Below, one piece after another: positions 23,755 to 33,700 of a stretch of 64,000 nucleotides of DNA. The notes under the pieces are model-generated. The model searched no databases. It saw only the letters and a program-made list of their open reading frames with translations, and had not been told where the DNA came from. Source of the stretch: Streptomyces sp. NBC_01216 (GTDB taxonomy: Bacteria; Actinomycetota; Actinomycetes; Streptomycetales; Streptomycetaceae); assembly GCF_035994945.1 (NCBI RefSeq), contig NZ_CP108677.1:1116001-1180000 (forward strand), written 5' to 3'. Position 1 is the first letter of the stretch; each line of letters opens with the position of its first letter. The translations under genes were made by a program, and so were the position numbers.

Positions 23755-26700
23755 CTATCTCGGGTATGCGGTCGACACGTAATATCCCCCCGGGTGCCCA
23801 GCCGCACGCTGAAGGATTATCGTGTACGCGTTACTTGTGGGGGTAATACTTCCGCTCGCGTCAGCCCTCACCCCAATTGGGTTATTGGCGCCGAATCTCC
23901 CCTTGATTTCAAGCGGCCCTACGCCACCACCTCGAAGCCAGTTACCGATGCGCTTCTGATTTGACGCGATACCGTAGTCGACGACTTGCTGGGCAGTCTG
24001 GAGATCAGTAAAGCGAGACTTCACTCCCGAGGTTTGCGCCATCTGAATGAGTCGCTGATCACTTACATTCACATGCTCGTCGAGAACGTGCGCAGCAGGG
24101 AATCGAGCGTCATCAGCAGTCAGATTGTTGCAGTTGTGCACCAGGACCGGAGTGGCCCCCGCCAGCACATAGTACGTGTGGATGTTGTTGATCGTGAGGT
24201 CGTGGGTGCGTTGACGTTTGTTGTAGTGGTTGACCTGCTCGATGGTGGCGGTGTCGCCGGTCGGGGTGTGCAGGGTCATGCCGGGTTTGAGGTTGCCGGC
24301 GTCGGTCCATGTGTGTGTCGACGGCACCCAGAAGGGGTGGGTTGTCGTGGAGTTGAGTGTGGAGGTATTGCCAGTGTTGTTCTCGATGGTGAGGTTGACG
24401 AAGTGTTTGTCGCCTTCGGTGACGATGGTGCCGACGACTTCACGCGTCGTGGTCTGACCGGTTTCTGGGTCGGTGACCGCTACCTTGTCGCCGAGTTCGA
24501 CTTCCTCGATGTTTTTTGTGGTTCCGTCGTCCAGGAGGACTTTGGTTCCTGGCAGGAAGCTGTGCGGGGTCGGGCAGGTCCCCTTACCTGCTAGGGATTT
24601 TACCTTCGCTCGGGCGGCGGCAAGTGCATCCTTGGCCTTGCCCAGCTTTTCTGAGTATTTGAAGAAGTCCTTGATTCCGTCGATCAGTTTTTCGACATGA
24701 CCGGCGACTGTTTTGATGAGGTTGGCAGCTTTGGCCCATCTCAGGCCGTATTTGGCGAGGAGTTTTCCTGCCAGGCCGCCTGCGAAGCTTCCTGCAACGT
24801 TGAGTGCGGTTTCGCCGCATGCGCCGATGTCGCCACTGGAGAAGCAGTCCAGGGCCGCGTCGATCCCCAGTTCCTGCTTGATGATGTTGACGAGGGCCTG
24901 GACGGCCTTCTTGATCTTTTTCTTCGAGTTATTGAGGTTGGTGGTCGCTTTCTTTTCGTCGTCTTTGGCCTTGTCGACCGCGACTGATTCTACGGGGGCA
25001 CAGAACATGCCACAGGAGGGGGAGCCGCAGTAGCTTCCGCCGTCCGCGACTCCGAGTGCGCAGGGTGCCAGGCCAGTGGGGTCTGACAGTGTGACGGGGC
25101 TGTTGTTGGCGTACGCGTAGCCGTTGATCTGCTGGGGTTGGGTGTAGTCGATCAGCGAGTCGACGGATATGAATTTTCCGAGCCCGGGGTCGTATTCGCG
25201 TGCCCCGATGTGGGTGAGTCCGGTCTGCAGGTCGAGTGCGCCTCCGACGAAGCCCTTCTCGCCCGGGAACGTGCCCGTGGTCTGGCCGCGGGAGACGCCG
25301 TAGGGGTCGAAGCGGCGCTGGGAGACCGCGCCCGTTGCCGGGTTGATCGCAAGGCTGCTGGTGCCTTGGTGGTCGGACCCGAGGAAGGAGAGGGTGCTGT
25401 TGTTTTCGCGGACCGCGATCGTCTGTCCGGCGAAGGTGTAATAACGGGTCGCCTCGACCGTGGCGCCCTGAGCCTTGGGGAGCTTCAGCTCCATGCCGGG
25501 CAGGTAGATGGTGGTGGCGGTGGCGTCACGGCGTACGACGCGTTCGCCGGAGGCGTCGTACAGGTACGTCGTCTCCTTGCCGTCGGATTCTGTGGTCTTC
25601 GCCAGATGGCCTTCGGCGTTCCAGTCGAGTGTCTGGGTGCTACCGCTGATGGTGCGGGTGCGGGTGTTTCCGTTGTTGTCGTAGGTGTAAAGGGACTGGC
25701 GATCGCCGGTGGGGGTGTTCTCGACCAGCTTGGTGACGGCGTGCGGGCCGGCGTTCTGGCCGTAGGTGTACGTCCGCGTGGTGTTCTTGGCCACGTCGAG
25801 ACCGGTGTCGTGGACGATGTCCTGGGTGCGGTTGCCGATCGCGTCTGTGGTGTAGGACTTCCAGTACGCGGCGGGGCCACCCAGGGGGCCGGTGCCTGGG
25901 GCCGGGCCGCAGGCTGCGGGAGAGGTGCCGTTCTCGACGCCACCGACTGTTCCGAAGCCGGTGGCATCGGCCGGTGTGGCCGCGGGAGTCCATGCCTCGG
26001 ACAGTCGCTGCATGGAGTTGTAGGCGAAGCACTGGACGTCTGGTGAGGATCCCGCGAGGTCGGAGATCGACAGGACGTTGCCGGCCTGGTCGTAGGAGTA
26101 CTGAGCCTCCTTTGCCGGGGCGTTCACCCCTTCGATGTCGATCCGCGAGCTCGTCAGCCGATCGGTCCCCTTCTCGTACTGGAAAGCCTGCTGGACCTTC
26201 TGTCCGCCACCGGCGGACAACTTGAGCCCCTTGAGCAAGCTCGTCTCGGTGTAGAGCGTTTCTGTGACGTTGATGGATGAGGTGCCCGTCATGGCAACGG
26301 GGCGTTGCAGTTCGTCGTAGGTGTAGGCGAACGTCTCGGTGGGGAGACCGCCTGCTGCCGGCATGCCGCTGCTGGCGACGGTTCCGTCCGAGCTGTAGCC
26401 GGTCGTGAAGGAGTAGGTGCCCTTCAGCAGTCCTTCGGACGCCGGCACGATGTAGTCGACCCGCATCGGCCGGTACAGAGCGTCACGTGACTGGACGACG
26501 CTGCCGAAGTACGAGGTGGGGCCGGTCCAGCGGATCGAGGCGTATGCCTCGCCCAGGGCGCCCGCGCGGTCGTATCGCGTCTCGGTCAGCTTCGTACCGG
26601 TGCCTGCGTCGCCGGCCCAGGTGATGGTGGGGCGACCCAGTGCGTCATAGCTGGTGGAGGTCTTTTCCTCGCTGGCGTTCAGACTCCAGGTGGGACGGTC

Positions 26701-29700
26701 CATGCCGTCGTAGTGGGATTCCGTCACACCCGCGTCAGGGTCGTTGCTCTTGGTCTTGCGACCGAGTTGGTCGTACTCGTAGCTCCAGACGTTGTCCTTG
26801 GCGTCGGTGACCGTCTTGAGCTGGCCGCGGGGCGTGTAGGTGTACTTCGTGGAGTCGTACTGAACGCCCGGACCCTCCGGGGCGGACGTGGCGGTGCGGT
26901 GGTGCCGAATCTCACTCACGCGCCCTTGGGCGTCGGTGATCGTCGTAGTCGGGACACCACCGACCGGTGGGTCGACCCTCTTGCGCTCGCCCTCGTAGGT
27001 GATGGCGGTGCGCCACTGCTCCCTGCCGCCGGTGAGGGCGATCTCGGCGGTGGTGCGGCCCAGGCCGTCGTACTCGAATCTGGTCTGGGCGCCGACCTGA
27101 CCGCCGGCCACGATCAGCAGCTCATCCGAAGCGACGCCCGCTGCGTTGTAAGTGGCGTTGGTCCTTCTCGGCTTGCCCGTGCCGTCGTAGAAGACGTCAC
27201 CGACCATCCGGGTGCCTGCTGGGCCTTGCGTCTGGAGCTGCCGCGGGCGCAGGAGGCTGTCGTAGTGCTGATACTCCGCGCCGTAGGCGCCGTCCTTTTG
27301 AATCTTCTCGGTCTTGACGACGGTGGTCTTGTCGCGACGGACGTTGTACGAGTATTTGATACTCGGCGTCATCGTCTTCGTCCGGTCCGCCAGCCACACT
27401 GAGGTGAGCCTGCCGAGGCCGTCGTAGGCGAGGTCGGTGCGCTTGCCGTTCGGGTCGGTCTGCCCCGAAGAGACTCCCCAGGCCGGCGCGTAGTCGGTCG
27501 TCGTAATGTGGCCCAGAAGGTTGGTGTGCTTGGTCTGGGAGATCAGGCCGTTGACATCCGTGTAGGCGATGATCGTGGCGACCTGTTCGGCCAACGGCTT
27601 CTGCAGCTGTTCTGCGTTCTTCTGCAGGGTGGGACGACCGTAGGCGTCGTACTCGGTGGTGCCGGTCACCTGGTAAGTGGCCGTCGTCCCGTCATGGCCC
27701 GCCAGCCGCTCGGTCTTGACTGCGTTGCCATACCCGTCATAGGTGGTGCGCTCGTCCGCGAGAACCTGGGTCTTGCGATCGGGGGACGCGGCACACCTCA
27801 CCGTCACGGCCTCGCTGCGCGCGGGCAGTTCGTAGAGGTTCTTCGCGGGAGTGTCCGCGTACCACAGTTGAGTGCAGGTGTCGTCGTCAGCCCGCGACAC
27901 GTCACCCTGATCGTCGGTCTTGACCAGTCGGCCGCCCGGCACGGTGGTGTCGTATGTCGAGGTCGACTTGGTCTCCTGCCATGTGCCGTCATGCAGAAGG
28001 CTATAGCCCCGTGAGGCACCGGGCTTGACCAGGGTGGCGTGCGAGGTACCCCAGGTCCTGGTCTGCGTGGCCGTTTCATGCTTCCACGGCTCACTGATCG
28101 ACTTGGAGACTACCTTCCCGCTCGTGGCGTGGTCGTAGGTCTTCGACTCGATCTGGAAGCCGGTGAACTCCTTGGACCCGGTGTACTCGACGCCAGTGGA
28201 GTCCTTGACCTTCTCACTACGCGTGCCGCCGCCCGGAACCGTGTCACCGTCCAGGCCCTGCAGGTACGTGTACTCGATGCGTGTGGCAGTCGTCTGGCCG
28301 CTTCCGCCGGTTACGACGACCTTGCCGTAACCCTGCCACTGGCCCCAGGTCAGATACTTCGGGTCGGTGATGCCGTCGGGCTCGGCATGCCGCCAGCCGG
28401 CAGCACCCTGGTAGTCGTAGTGCGTGACCAGATCCTCGCCGCCACCGGTGCGGTCAGTCTCGACGATGTCCTGGACGACATACTTGTGGAACCAGTCCGT
28501 CTTCGGGGTGATGCTGCCCGGAGGAGACCAGACGACGGGGAAGCAGCGCTTCGTGGAGGTGCCCGGTGCCGGCAGGACCGTGGCCGTGCATTCCTGCGGA
28601 GCATAGGTGATGTTGAGTTGCGCCCCGGTCTCGCTGACCACGGTGTCCAGACGCAGCCGCTTGAACGGGTCGGTGTTGTCGACATCGCTGTCGACGCGGT
28701 TCATCAGGTGGCTGCCGGCCAGCTCGAGCGAGGGCATCTTGTCGCTGCCGCCGGCCTTGCCCTCGTGATCGATCTTTGCCAGCCAGAGGGTCTTCGTGTC
28801 GTCGCCGTTGTCGGTGAACAGGTGGGTGAACGTCCAGGCGTCGACGTCGGCGTATTCTCCCGCGACAGAGCTCTTGCTCATCTGGGTCGTGATGCCGACC
28901 AGTCTCTTGGTCGTCCAGAACGTCTGCGTGCTCTGGCTTGCCGTGCACTTGGTGTTCGCCGCGCAGTTGCGGTCGACCGGAGTGTCGGGCCAGTACGCGG
29001 CATTGCCCGTCGTGAACTTCGACGCAGCGCAGTCGAAGGCAGTCACCGGCAGGCAACGCTCAGCAGTGGTGAAGGTGACGCGCGCCGGAGCCTTGGTGCT
29101 GTAGACGGTGTTGTCGCGCTGACCGTAGTCGATTCGCTTGAGGTAGCCGCCGCGGTGGTACGCCGTGCCGTTGACGTCCGTCTTGCCGTTGAGCGCGTAG
29201 TAGTTGGTTTCCGCGCCGTAGAAGTACGACATGGCGTTGCCGCGGATGTCCTTGACATAGTCAAGATTCCACCGCCATGCCTGCTTGCAGTGTGCGCTGG
29301 CGAAGGTGGCGTTGTAGCAAGGCTCGCCGGAGTCGTCGCCGAAGACCGGCGCCGTCCACGCCGAGGACGTCTCTTCCTTGCCCGTGGTCCATCCGGGAAG
29401 ACGGTTCAGGCCGAAGTAGTACTCGGTACCGTCGGTCGTCGTGATCTTCCAATGCTCACCGTCGTTGTCACCGTTTCCGGTCACGTAGTTGGCGTTGGTG
29501 AGCTGCTCGATCTTCGCCCCGGACTCCGACTCGAAGTGCCACTTCCCACTCGTGTCGTCCTTGATGAGCGAGCTGGCTGCGCCATTGAGCATCACTGTCG
29601 CGTTGTCGAACGCCCAGCACTGCTCACCGGAGCTGCTGTGCCCGTCCTCAGAGCACGGCTTGTACGAGCGTTCGACATAGCCGGGCTCGTAACTGAAGCC

Positions 29701-30669
29701 CTCACCGACCCAGGATCCCTGGTTGTTGGTCGCTGAGGTGCGGCCATCGGCGGACTGTGCCGAGTAGCCGAGACCGACCGTCGGGGTGAGTCCGCCAGGG
29801 GTGGGCACGGTGCGCATCGGATAGTTCCACGAGAACGCACCCGAGGAGTTCGACACCGACCAGTTCGCCGAAGGTGACAGCGAGGTCGCCTTGTAGTCGC
29901 CCTTCGATGACGAGTCACCGGCGGCCAATGCGTACACCATGGCACCACTGCTCATGGGCGCCGCAGCCACCTCCGCAGTGACTGTACGCGTGACAGGATC
30001 GTTCGTGGACTCGACGGGCTTGCCCACAGCCTTGCAGCCGGGGGCGGGCGACTCAGTCGCTGCACACGCGGGGAGTTCGATCACGCGCAAGCGGGAGCCG
30101 TAGGCCCCACCGGCGCCTTCGGCGAACTTGGAGTAGTCCAACGAGAGCCGCACGGGTGCTGCCGTGACGGAGGCATCATCACGCACCACGGTGAGCAGAG
30201 CCGCACCACCCCAGCGGGCGGCCTTCTTCTCGCCCAGTGAAGTGACCTTCACCTTCGAGGGCGAGGACGATCCCGTACGCCCCTTCCCGATGACGGGTGA
30301 TACGGCGATCGGAAGTCCCCCGACGTCCGCCTTCTCAGGAGGACCCGGGACGCCGGCCGACCTTGCGCGCATCGGAGGGCTCGTTGGGATCGCGAGCTCG
30401 GCACTGCCGACCTTGGGCCACGTTGCACGGCTAAGAGTGGGGGCGGCGAACTTGCGCGCGTCGTCGACGCGGCGAGGCTTGGCCTTGGCCGCGTCTTTCC
30501 CCTTGATGGGATCGGGATTGTCAGAAAAACCCGGAAGCCCGGCTGCTTCAGGCTGGACGGGCACCGCTTGCGCGACGCTGGCCGAGAGGGCCAGCGACAG
30601 CGCGAGAAGGGTGCCTGTGACCACTCGCCTGGGCATACGGGCGGCCAGGAGACGGCCGCGAATGGGCAT
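23755..30669 (-). CDS. Rhs/YD-repeat polymorphic toxin with HINT domain and RNase A-like tip
   Basis: A 2304-residue secreted protein. The ATG at 30669 has GGAG seven bases upstream and begins a signal peptide (RRVVTGTLLALSLALSASVA); an in-frame start at 30723 lacks this support. Residues about 300-900 are the actinobacterial Rhs N-terminal region. YD repeats (YDALGRPT, YDQLGRKT) fill roughly 900-1750 and should form the Rhs barrel. The core motif GYAYANNSPVTLSDPTGL is near residue 1850. A HINT self-cleaving domain spans about 2030-2183 (CPTPHSFLPGTKVLL to YYVLAGATPVLVHNC). The last 120 residues (HVLDEHVNVSDQRLIQMAQT, AQQVVDYGIASNQKRI, GGYYVSTAYPR) fit the bacterial CdiA-CT RNase A-like fold. 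The toxin would be released by the HINT domain and act on RNA in neighbouring cells. Confidence 0.83.
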   Translation of the reverse strand: MPIRGRLLAARMPRRVVTGTLLALSLALSASVAQAVPVQPEAAGLPGFSDNPDPIKGKDAAKAKPRRVDDARKFAAPTLSRATWPKVGSAELAIPTSPPMRARSAGVPGPPEKADVGGLPIAVSPVIGKGRTGSSSPSKVKVTSLGEKKAARWGGAALLTVVRDDASVTAAPVRLSLDYSKFAEGAGGAYGSRLRVIELPACAATESPAPGCKAVGKPVESTNDPVTRTVTAEVAAAPMSSGAMVYALAAGDSSSKGDYKATSLSPSANWSVSNSSGAFSWNYPMRTVPTPGGLTPTVGLGYSAQSADGRTSATNNQGSWVGEGFSYEPGYVERSYKPCSEDGHSSSGEQCWAFDNATVMLNGAASSLIKDDTSGKWHFESESGAKIEQLTNANYVTGNGDNDGEHWKITTTDGTEYYFGLNRLPGWTTGKEETSSAWTAPVFGDDSGEPCYNATFASAHCKQAWRWNLDYVKDIRGNAMSYFYGAETNYYALNGKTDVNGTAYHRGGYLKRIDYGQRDNTVYSTKAPARVTFTTAERCLPVTAFDCAASKFTTGNAAYWPDTPVDRNCAANTKCTASQSTQTFWTTKRLVGITTQMSKSSVAGEYADVDAWTFTHLFTDNGDDTKTLWLAKIDHEGKAGGSDKMPSLELAGSHLMNRVDSDVDNTDPFKRLRLDTVVSETGAQLNITYAPQECTATVLPAPGTSTKRCFPVVWSPPGSITPKTDWFHKYVVQDIVETDRTGGGEDLVTHYDYQGAAGWRHAEPDGITDPKYLTWGQWQGYGKVVVTGGSGQTTATRIEYTYLQGLDGDTVPGGGTRSEKVKDSTGVEYTGSKEFTGFQIESKTYDHATSGKVVSKSISEPWKHETATQTRTWGTSHATLVKPGASRGYSLLHDGTWQETKSTSTYDTTVPGGRLVKTDDQGDVSRADDDTCTQLWYADTPAKNLYELPARSEAVTVRCAASPDRKTQVLADERTTYDGYGNAVKTERLAGHDGTTATYQVTGTTEYDAYGRPTLQKNAEQLQKPLAEQVATIIAYTDVNGLISQTKHTNLLGHITTTDYAPAWGVSSGQTDPNGKRTDLAYDGLGRLTSVWLADRTKTMTPSIKYSYNVRRDKTTVVKTEKIQKDGAYGAEYQHYDSLLRPRQLQTQGPAGTRMVGDVFYDGTGKPRRTNATYNAAGVASDELLIVAGGQVGAQTRFEYDGLGRTTAEIALTGGREQWRTAITYEGERKRVDPPVGGVPTTTITDAQGRVSEIRHHRTATSAPEGPGVQYDSTKYTYTPRGQLKTVTDAKDNVWSYEYDQLGRKTKSNDPDAGVTESHYDGMDRPTWSLNASEEKTSTSYDALGRPTITWAGDAGTGTKLTETRYDRAGALGEAYASIRWTGPTSYFGSVVQSRDALYRPMRVDYIVPASEGLLKGTYSFTTGYSSDGTVASSGMPAAGGLPTETFAYTYDELQRPVAMTGTSSINVTETLYTETSLLKGLKLSAGGGQKVQQAFQYEKGTDRLTSSRIDIEGVNAPAKEAQYSYDQAGNVLSISDLAGSSPDVQCFAYNSMQRLSEAWTPAATPADATGFGTVGGVENGTSPAACGPAPGTGPLGGPAAYWKSYTTDAIGNRTQDIVHDTGLDVAKNTTRTYTYGQNAGPHAVTKLVENTPTGDRQSLYTYDNNGNTRTRTISGSTQTLDWNAEGHLAKTTESDGKETTYLYDASGERVVRRDATATTIYLPGMELKLPKAQGATVEATRYYTFAGQTIAVRENNSTLSFLGSDHQGTSSLAINPATGAVSQRRFDPYGVSRGQTTGTFPGEKGFVGGALDLQTGLTHIGAREYDPGLGKFISVDSLIDYTQPQQINGYAYANNSPVTLSDPTGLAPCALGVADGGSYCGSPSCGMFCAPVESVAVDKAKDDEKKATTNLNNSKKKIKKAVQALVNIIKQELGIDAALDCFSSGDIGACGETALNVAGSFAGGLAGKLLAKYGLRWAKAANLIKTVAGHVEKLIDGIKDFFKYSEKLGKAKDALAAARAKVKSLAGKGTCPTPHSFLPGTKVLLDDGTTKNIEEVELGDKVAVTDPETGQTTTREVVGTIVTEGDKHFVNLTIENNTGNTSTLNSTTTHPFWVPSTHTWTDAGNLKPGMTLHTPTGDTATIEQVNHYNKRQRTHDLTINNIHTYYVLAGATPVLVHNCNNLTADDARFPAAHVLDEHVNVSDQRLIQMAQTSGVKSRFTDLQTAQQVVDYGIASNQKRIGNWLRGGGVGPLEIKGRFGANNPIGVRADASGSITPTSNAYTIILQRAAGHPGGYYVSTAYPR
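24125..24180 (-). repeat. HINT-tail homology box in the live rhs gene
   Basis: Encodes the HINT end (HTYYVLAGATPVLVHNCN). 53 of 56 bases are shared with 15277-15332, the start of the spare toxin tip. It marks the boundary between the conserved body of the gene and its replaceable 3' end. Confidence 0.75.
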
Positions 30670-30727
30670 GAAGAAACTCCACGGAGTCGGTGGATCTGGG
30701 AAATCTCGTGACAAGCTCAACAAGGGA

Positions 30728-30765
30728 CGTTCGGGGAGCCGGCGAGAGCGACGGCTCCCCGAACG
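30728..30765 (-). terminator. Hairpin between the LamG-type gene and rhs
   Basis: 14-bp perfect stem (30728-30741 with 30752-30765) and a 10-base loop, starting 11 bases past the LamG-type gene stop. The rhs start is 58 bases farther on in the same direction with little room for its own promoter. The hairpin could therefore be a leaky terminator or processing site that sets the ratio of the two proteins. Confidence 0.55.
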
Positions 30766-30776
30766 CAGGTGCCCTG

Positions 30777-33700
30777 CTAGATAGTGGTGTTGGGGTTCAG
30801 ACTGGCAATCAGATTGATCCCGACCTGGTCAAGCGCACCCGCATAGACACGGACCTCGTCGACGGCTCCCGCGAGATACTCGGCTTCAGCGCCCTTCACG
30901 GTGCGGCCGACCTGCAGGCCACCGGTCGAGGGCCAGGGCGACTTGTCGAGGCGAACGTCATCGCGCGAGCTTTCACCGTCGATGTACAGGCTCACTCGTC
31001 GCGTCACGGCGTCGTATACCACTGCGATGTGATTGCCCGAATTGTCGACAGTCGGTGGGGGACCGGAGTAGTTGACAACGGTCTGCTGCGCCCCCAAGGT
31101 GTCGGAGGCCCGCAGAACCAGCTGCCAGCGCTGGGTGCCGGCGTCGTACCGGACGACCAGGCGGTCGGTGTTCTGCCCCGGGAGGGACAGGACTGCCTGA
31201 GACTTTTGGGCATCGAGGGTGCTGAGCCTGACCCGCGCGCTGACCGTGTAACTGACGTCCCCGGCTACGACTGGCTGAGCTGTACCGGCCCAGTCATCCA
31301 CGCCGTCGAACAGCATGTAGCTCTGGCCGGACATGGCCGGAAGACTAGGTTCGGGATCGAGGATGGGATCGGGCAGAGTATACGGAGTCGGACCGTCCAG
31401 GTGTAGGGCTTCGCCACCACTGTGCTGGTTGGGTACGCCGTCGCCCTCCACAGTCTCAAAGTCCCAGTACGCCTTACGCGCAGGCATGTAGTCCTGAAAA
31501 CGCTTGATCTCATCTGTGGTGACGACGCGCGTGTAGGCGCGGACGTCGGCGATGGCCCCTTGGAAGTTTGCACCATAGACGCCGTCGGTTTTCGACCGGC
31601 CAATCTGGAAGTCTCCACCCTGCTGATTACTGGTGGGCCGTGCAGCGGTGACGGCTGGCTGCTCGTCGACCAAGATCGAGATCTTTGGTCCACCGCTTGC
31701 GTTCGCGTCGTAGATGCCGGTCAGGTGCACCCAGTTGCCCGGGACGGGGGTCCCGACGGCCTGGACGCGCCAAGACGTCGTCGTCGCGCCGCCGGTGCCC
31801 GGAGCCTCGAAGACCCACTTGTTGTCGGAGGCGTCGTATCCGAGGACGAAGTTGGCGTTGTCCGGGCCATCCTGACTGATCACAGCACGGTCCCTGTCGA
31901 GTGCCTCAGGCTTGACCCAGGCGCTGACGGAGAAGCTCTGCGTGCTGTCGACGACCGCGGAGTTCTTAAGCGGGTCGTCCTCCCGCACGGTGAGGTAGGC
32001 ATCGCTGGTGCCGTTCAGCTTCGCAGCGGAGTCAGGGCTTGTGACGCCCGGCTTGACACCTGGCCCTTCGGCACCGAAGAGCACTCCTGGGCCGACGGCG
32101 GCGGCATGCCGGCCCATCTCCTCGGCAGCCTTCTGGGAAGCGAGCGGATCTCCGAGGTTCCACTGGCCGACGGGACCGTCGTCGACGACCTTGAACTGAT
32201 AGTTCGTCTCAGCACTAGTCCGGCTTGCGGCGTTGACACTGGTAACAGTCAGCGTGTGAAGCCCCCACGTCGGCGGAGTCCACGTAACGCTACGCGCTTG
32301 TCCATCCGACGTTGCTATCGACTTCTCTTGCTCGTCGTCAAACCGATACTTGTAGCCGACGACTTCCGTTTCGATGGTCTCGTCGATCGACTCGAACGTG
32401 AACGTTCCGGGCCTGCCCACACCACTGCGCCAGACCTCATCGTCCTTGTACGGCGCGCCCAGGACGTCAGGGGCTTGCGGGGTTCCCGTGTCGAGCTCGA
32501 CGACGCAACGCCCAGCGTTGGCTGAGCTCCAAGGCCCCCATGCCTCGCCATCGAACGCACGGGCCTGCCAGGAGATCCTGGTCCGCGAGGGAATACCGGA
32601 GTTGTCAATCCAATTGCCACTCAAAGGCATCATGGAGTCGGCGCCGTACACAAACGAAAGGTCGGTGATATTGTCGGTGTTCTGATTGTTGAGATAGAAG
32701 TAGTGCGTACTGGGACGCCACACTCCTACCGTATCGACGTTGTCCTTGTTCCAGTCGCCAACTACAGGCTTGTCACCGGAGCTTCCGTACCGGATCTCAT
32801 GATGGTTACCGCCGCCCGTATTGGAGTTGCGCAGGTAGATCATGATGTGTGCGGGGTCATGCATACCGATGGTGTCGATGCCGTCGCCGTTCCAGTCACC
32901 CGCGATGGGCGTCATTCCCGTGGCACCGTAGACGAAGGGCGGCACGTCGGCCGCTGAACTGCCCAAACGGTTGGCCAGGTAGAAAGAGTGGTTGCTCGGC
33001 CGCCACACGCCGACCGTGTCCTTGCCGTCCCCGTCCCAGTCTCCGACCACAGGGATGTCACCCACGTTGCCGTAGCGGAACGGGGGTAGGTCGGGGCCCG
33101 TGTTCTGATTGCGCAGACGGAACGTGCTGGTCGCCGGGTCGTACATACCGATGGTGTCGATACCACCGCCGTCCCAGTCTCCCGCGAGAGGTACGGTCCC
33201 GCCCGACGTGAACGTCGGCTTGGTGTCAGGGAAGCCTGCGGTCGCCGTGTTGCGGAGGTGGAAGGTCTTCGCTGCCGGCTCCCACATGCCCACACCGGAG
33301 CCCAGCGGCGGCTGGAGCACAGTGTGCGAGAACAGAGTGCCCGGGCTCGGAGCTTTGTAGACCGAGTCCGCGTAGTAGCTCTTCTCGACGCCGTCCTTGT
33401 CGTTGTAGAAGACCTGGAACTGCACCTTGACCTGGTCGGAGTACGAGGCGCTGTTGTCCGAATCCCTGGCCTCGGTCTTCAATTGCGGCAGCTCATCGAC
33501 GTACGGGGCCTTCGCCGCGTCCACCACGCACTTGCCGCCAGGATTCGTCGACATCAGCGAGGTCGAGATCTGTGCGGGAGGCGTGTTGTAGTTAACCGAC
33601 AGATAGCTATTGCCGCAGATGCGCTTCCACCCGTAGTACGTCGACTCGTCCTTGGCCTTCAACCCCAGCGAAAGGGTCGACAATCCGCCGTTGGCAGCGG

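Noticed and set aside
23986..24594. Plus-strand frames opposite the rhs 3' end
   Set aside because: Antisense to HINT and toxin-tip coding sequence; no RBS or motif.
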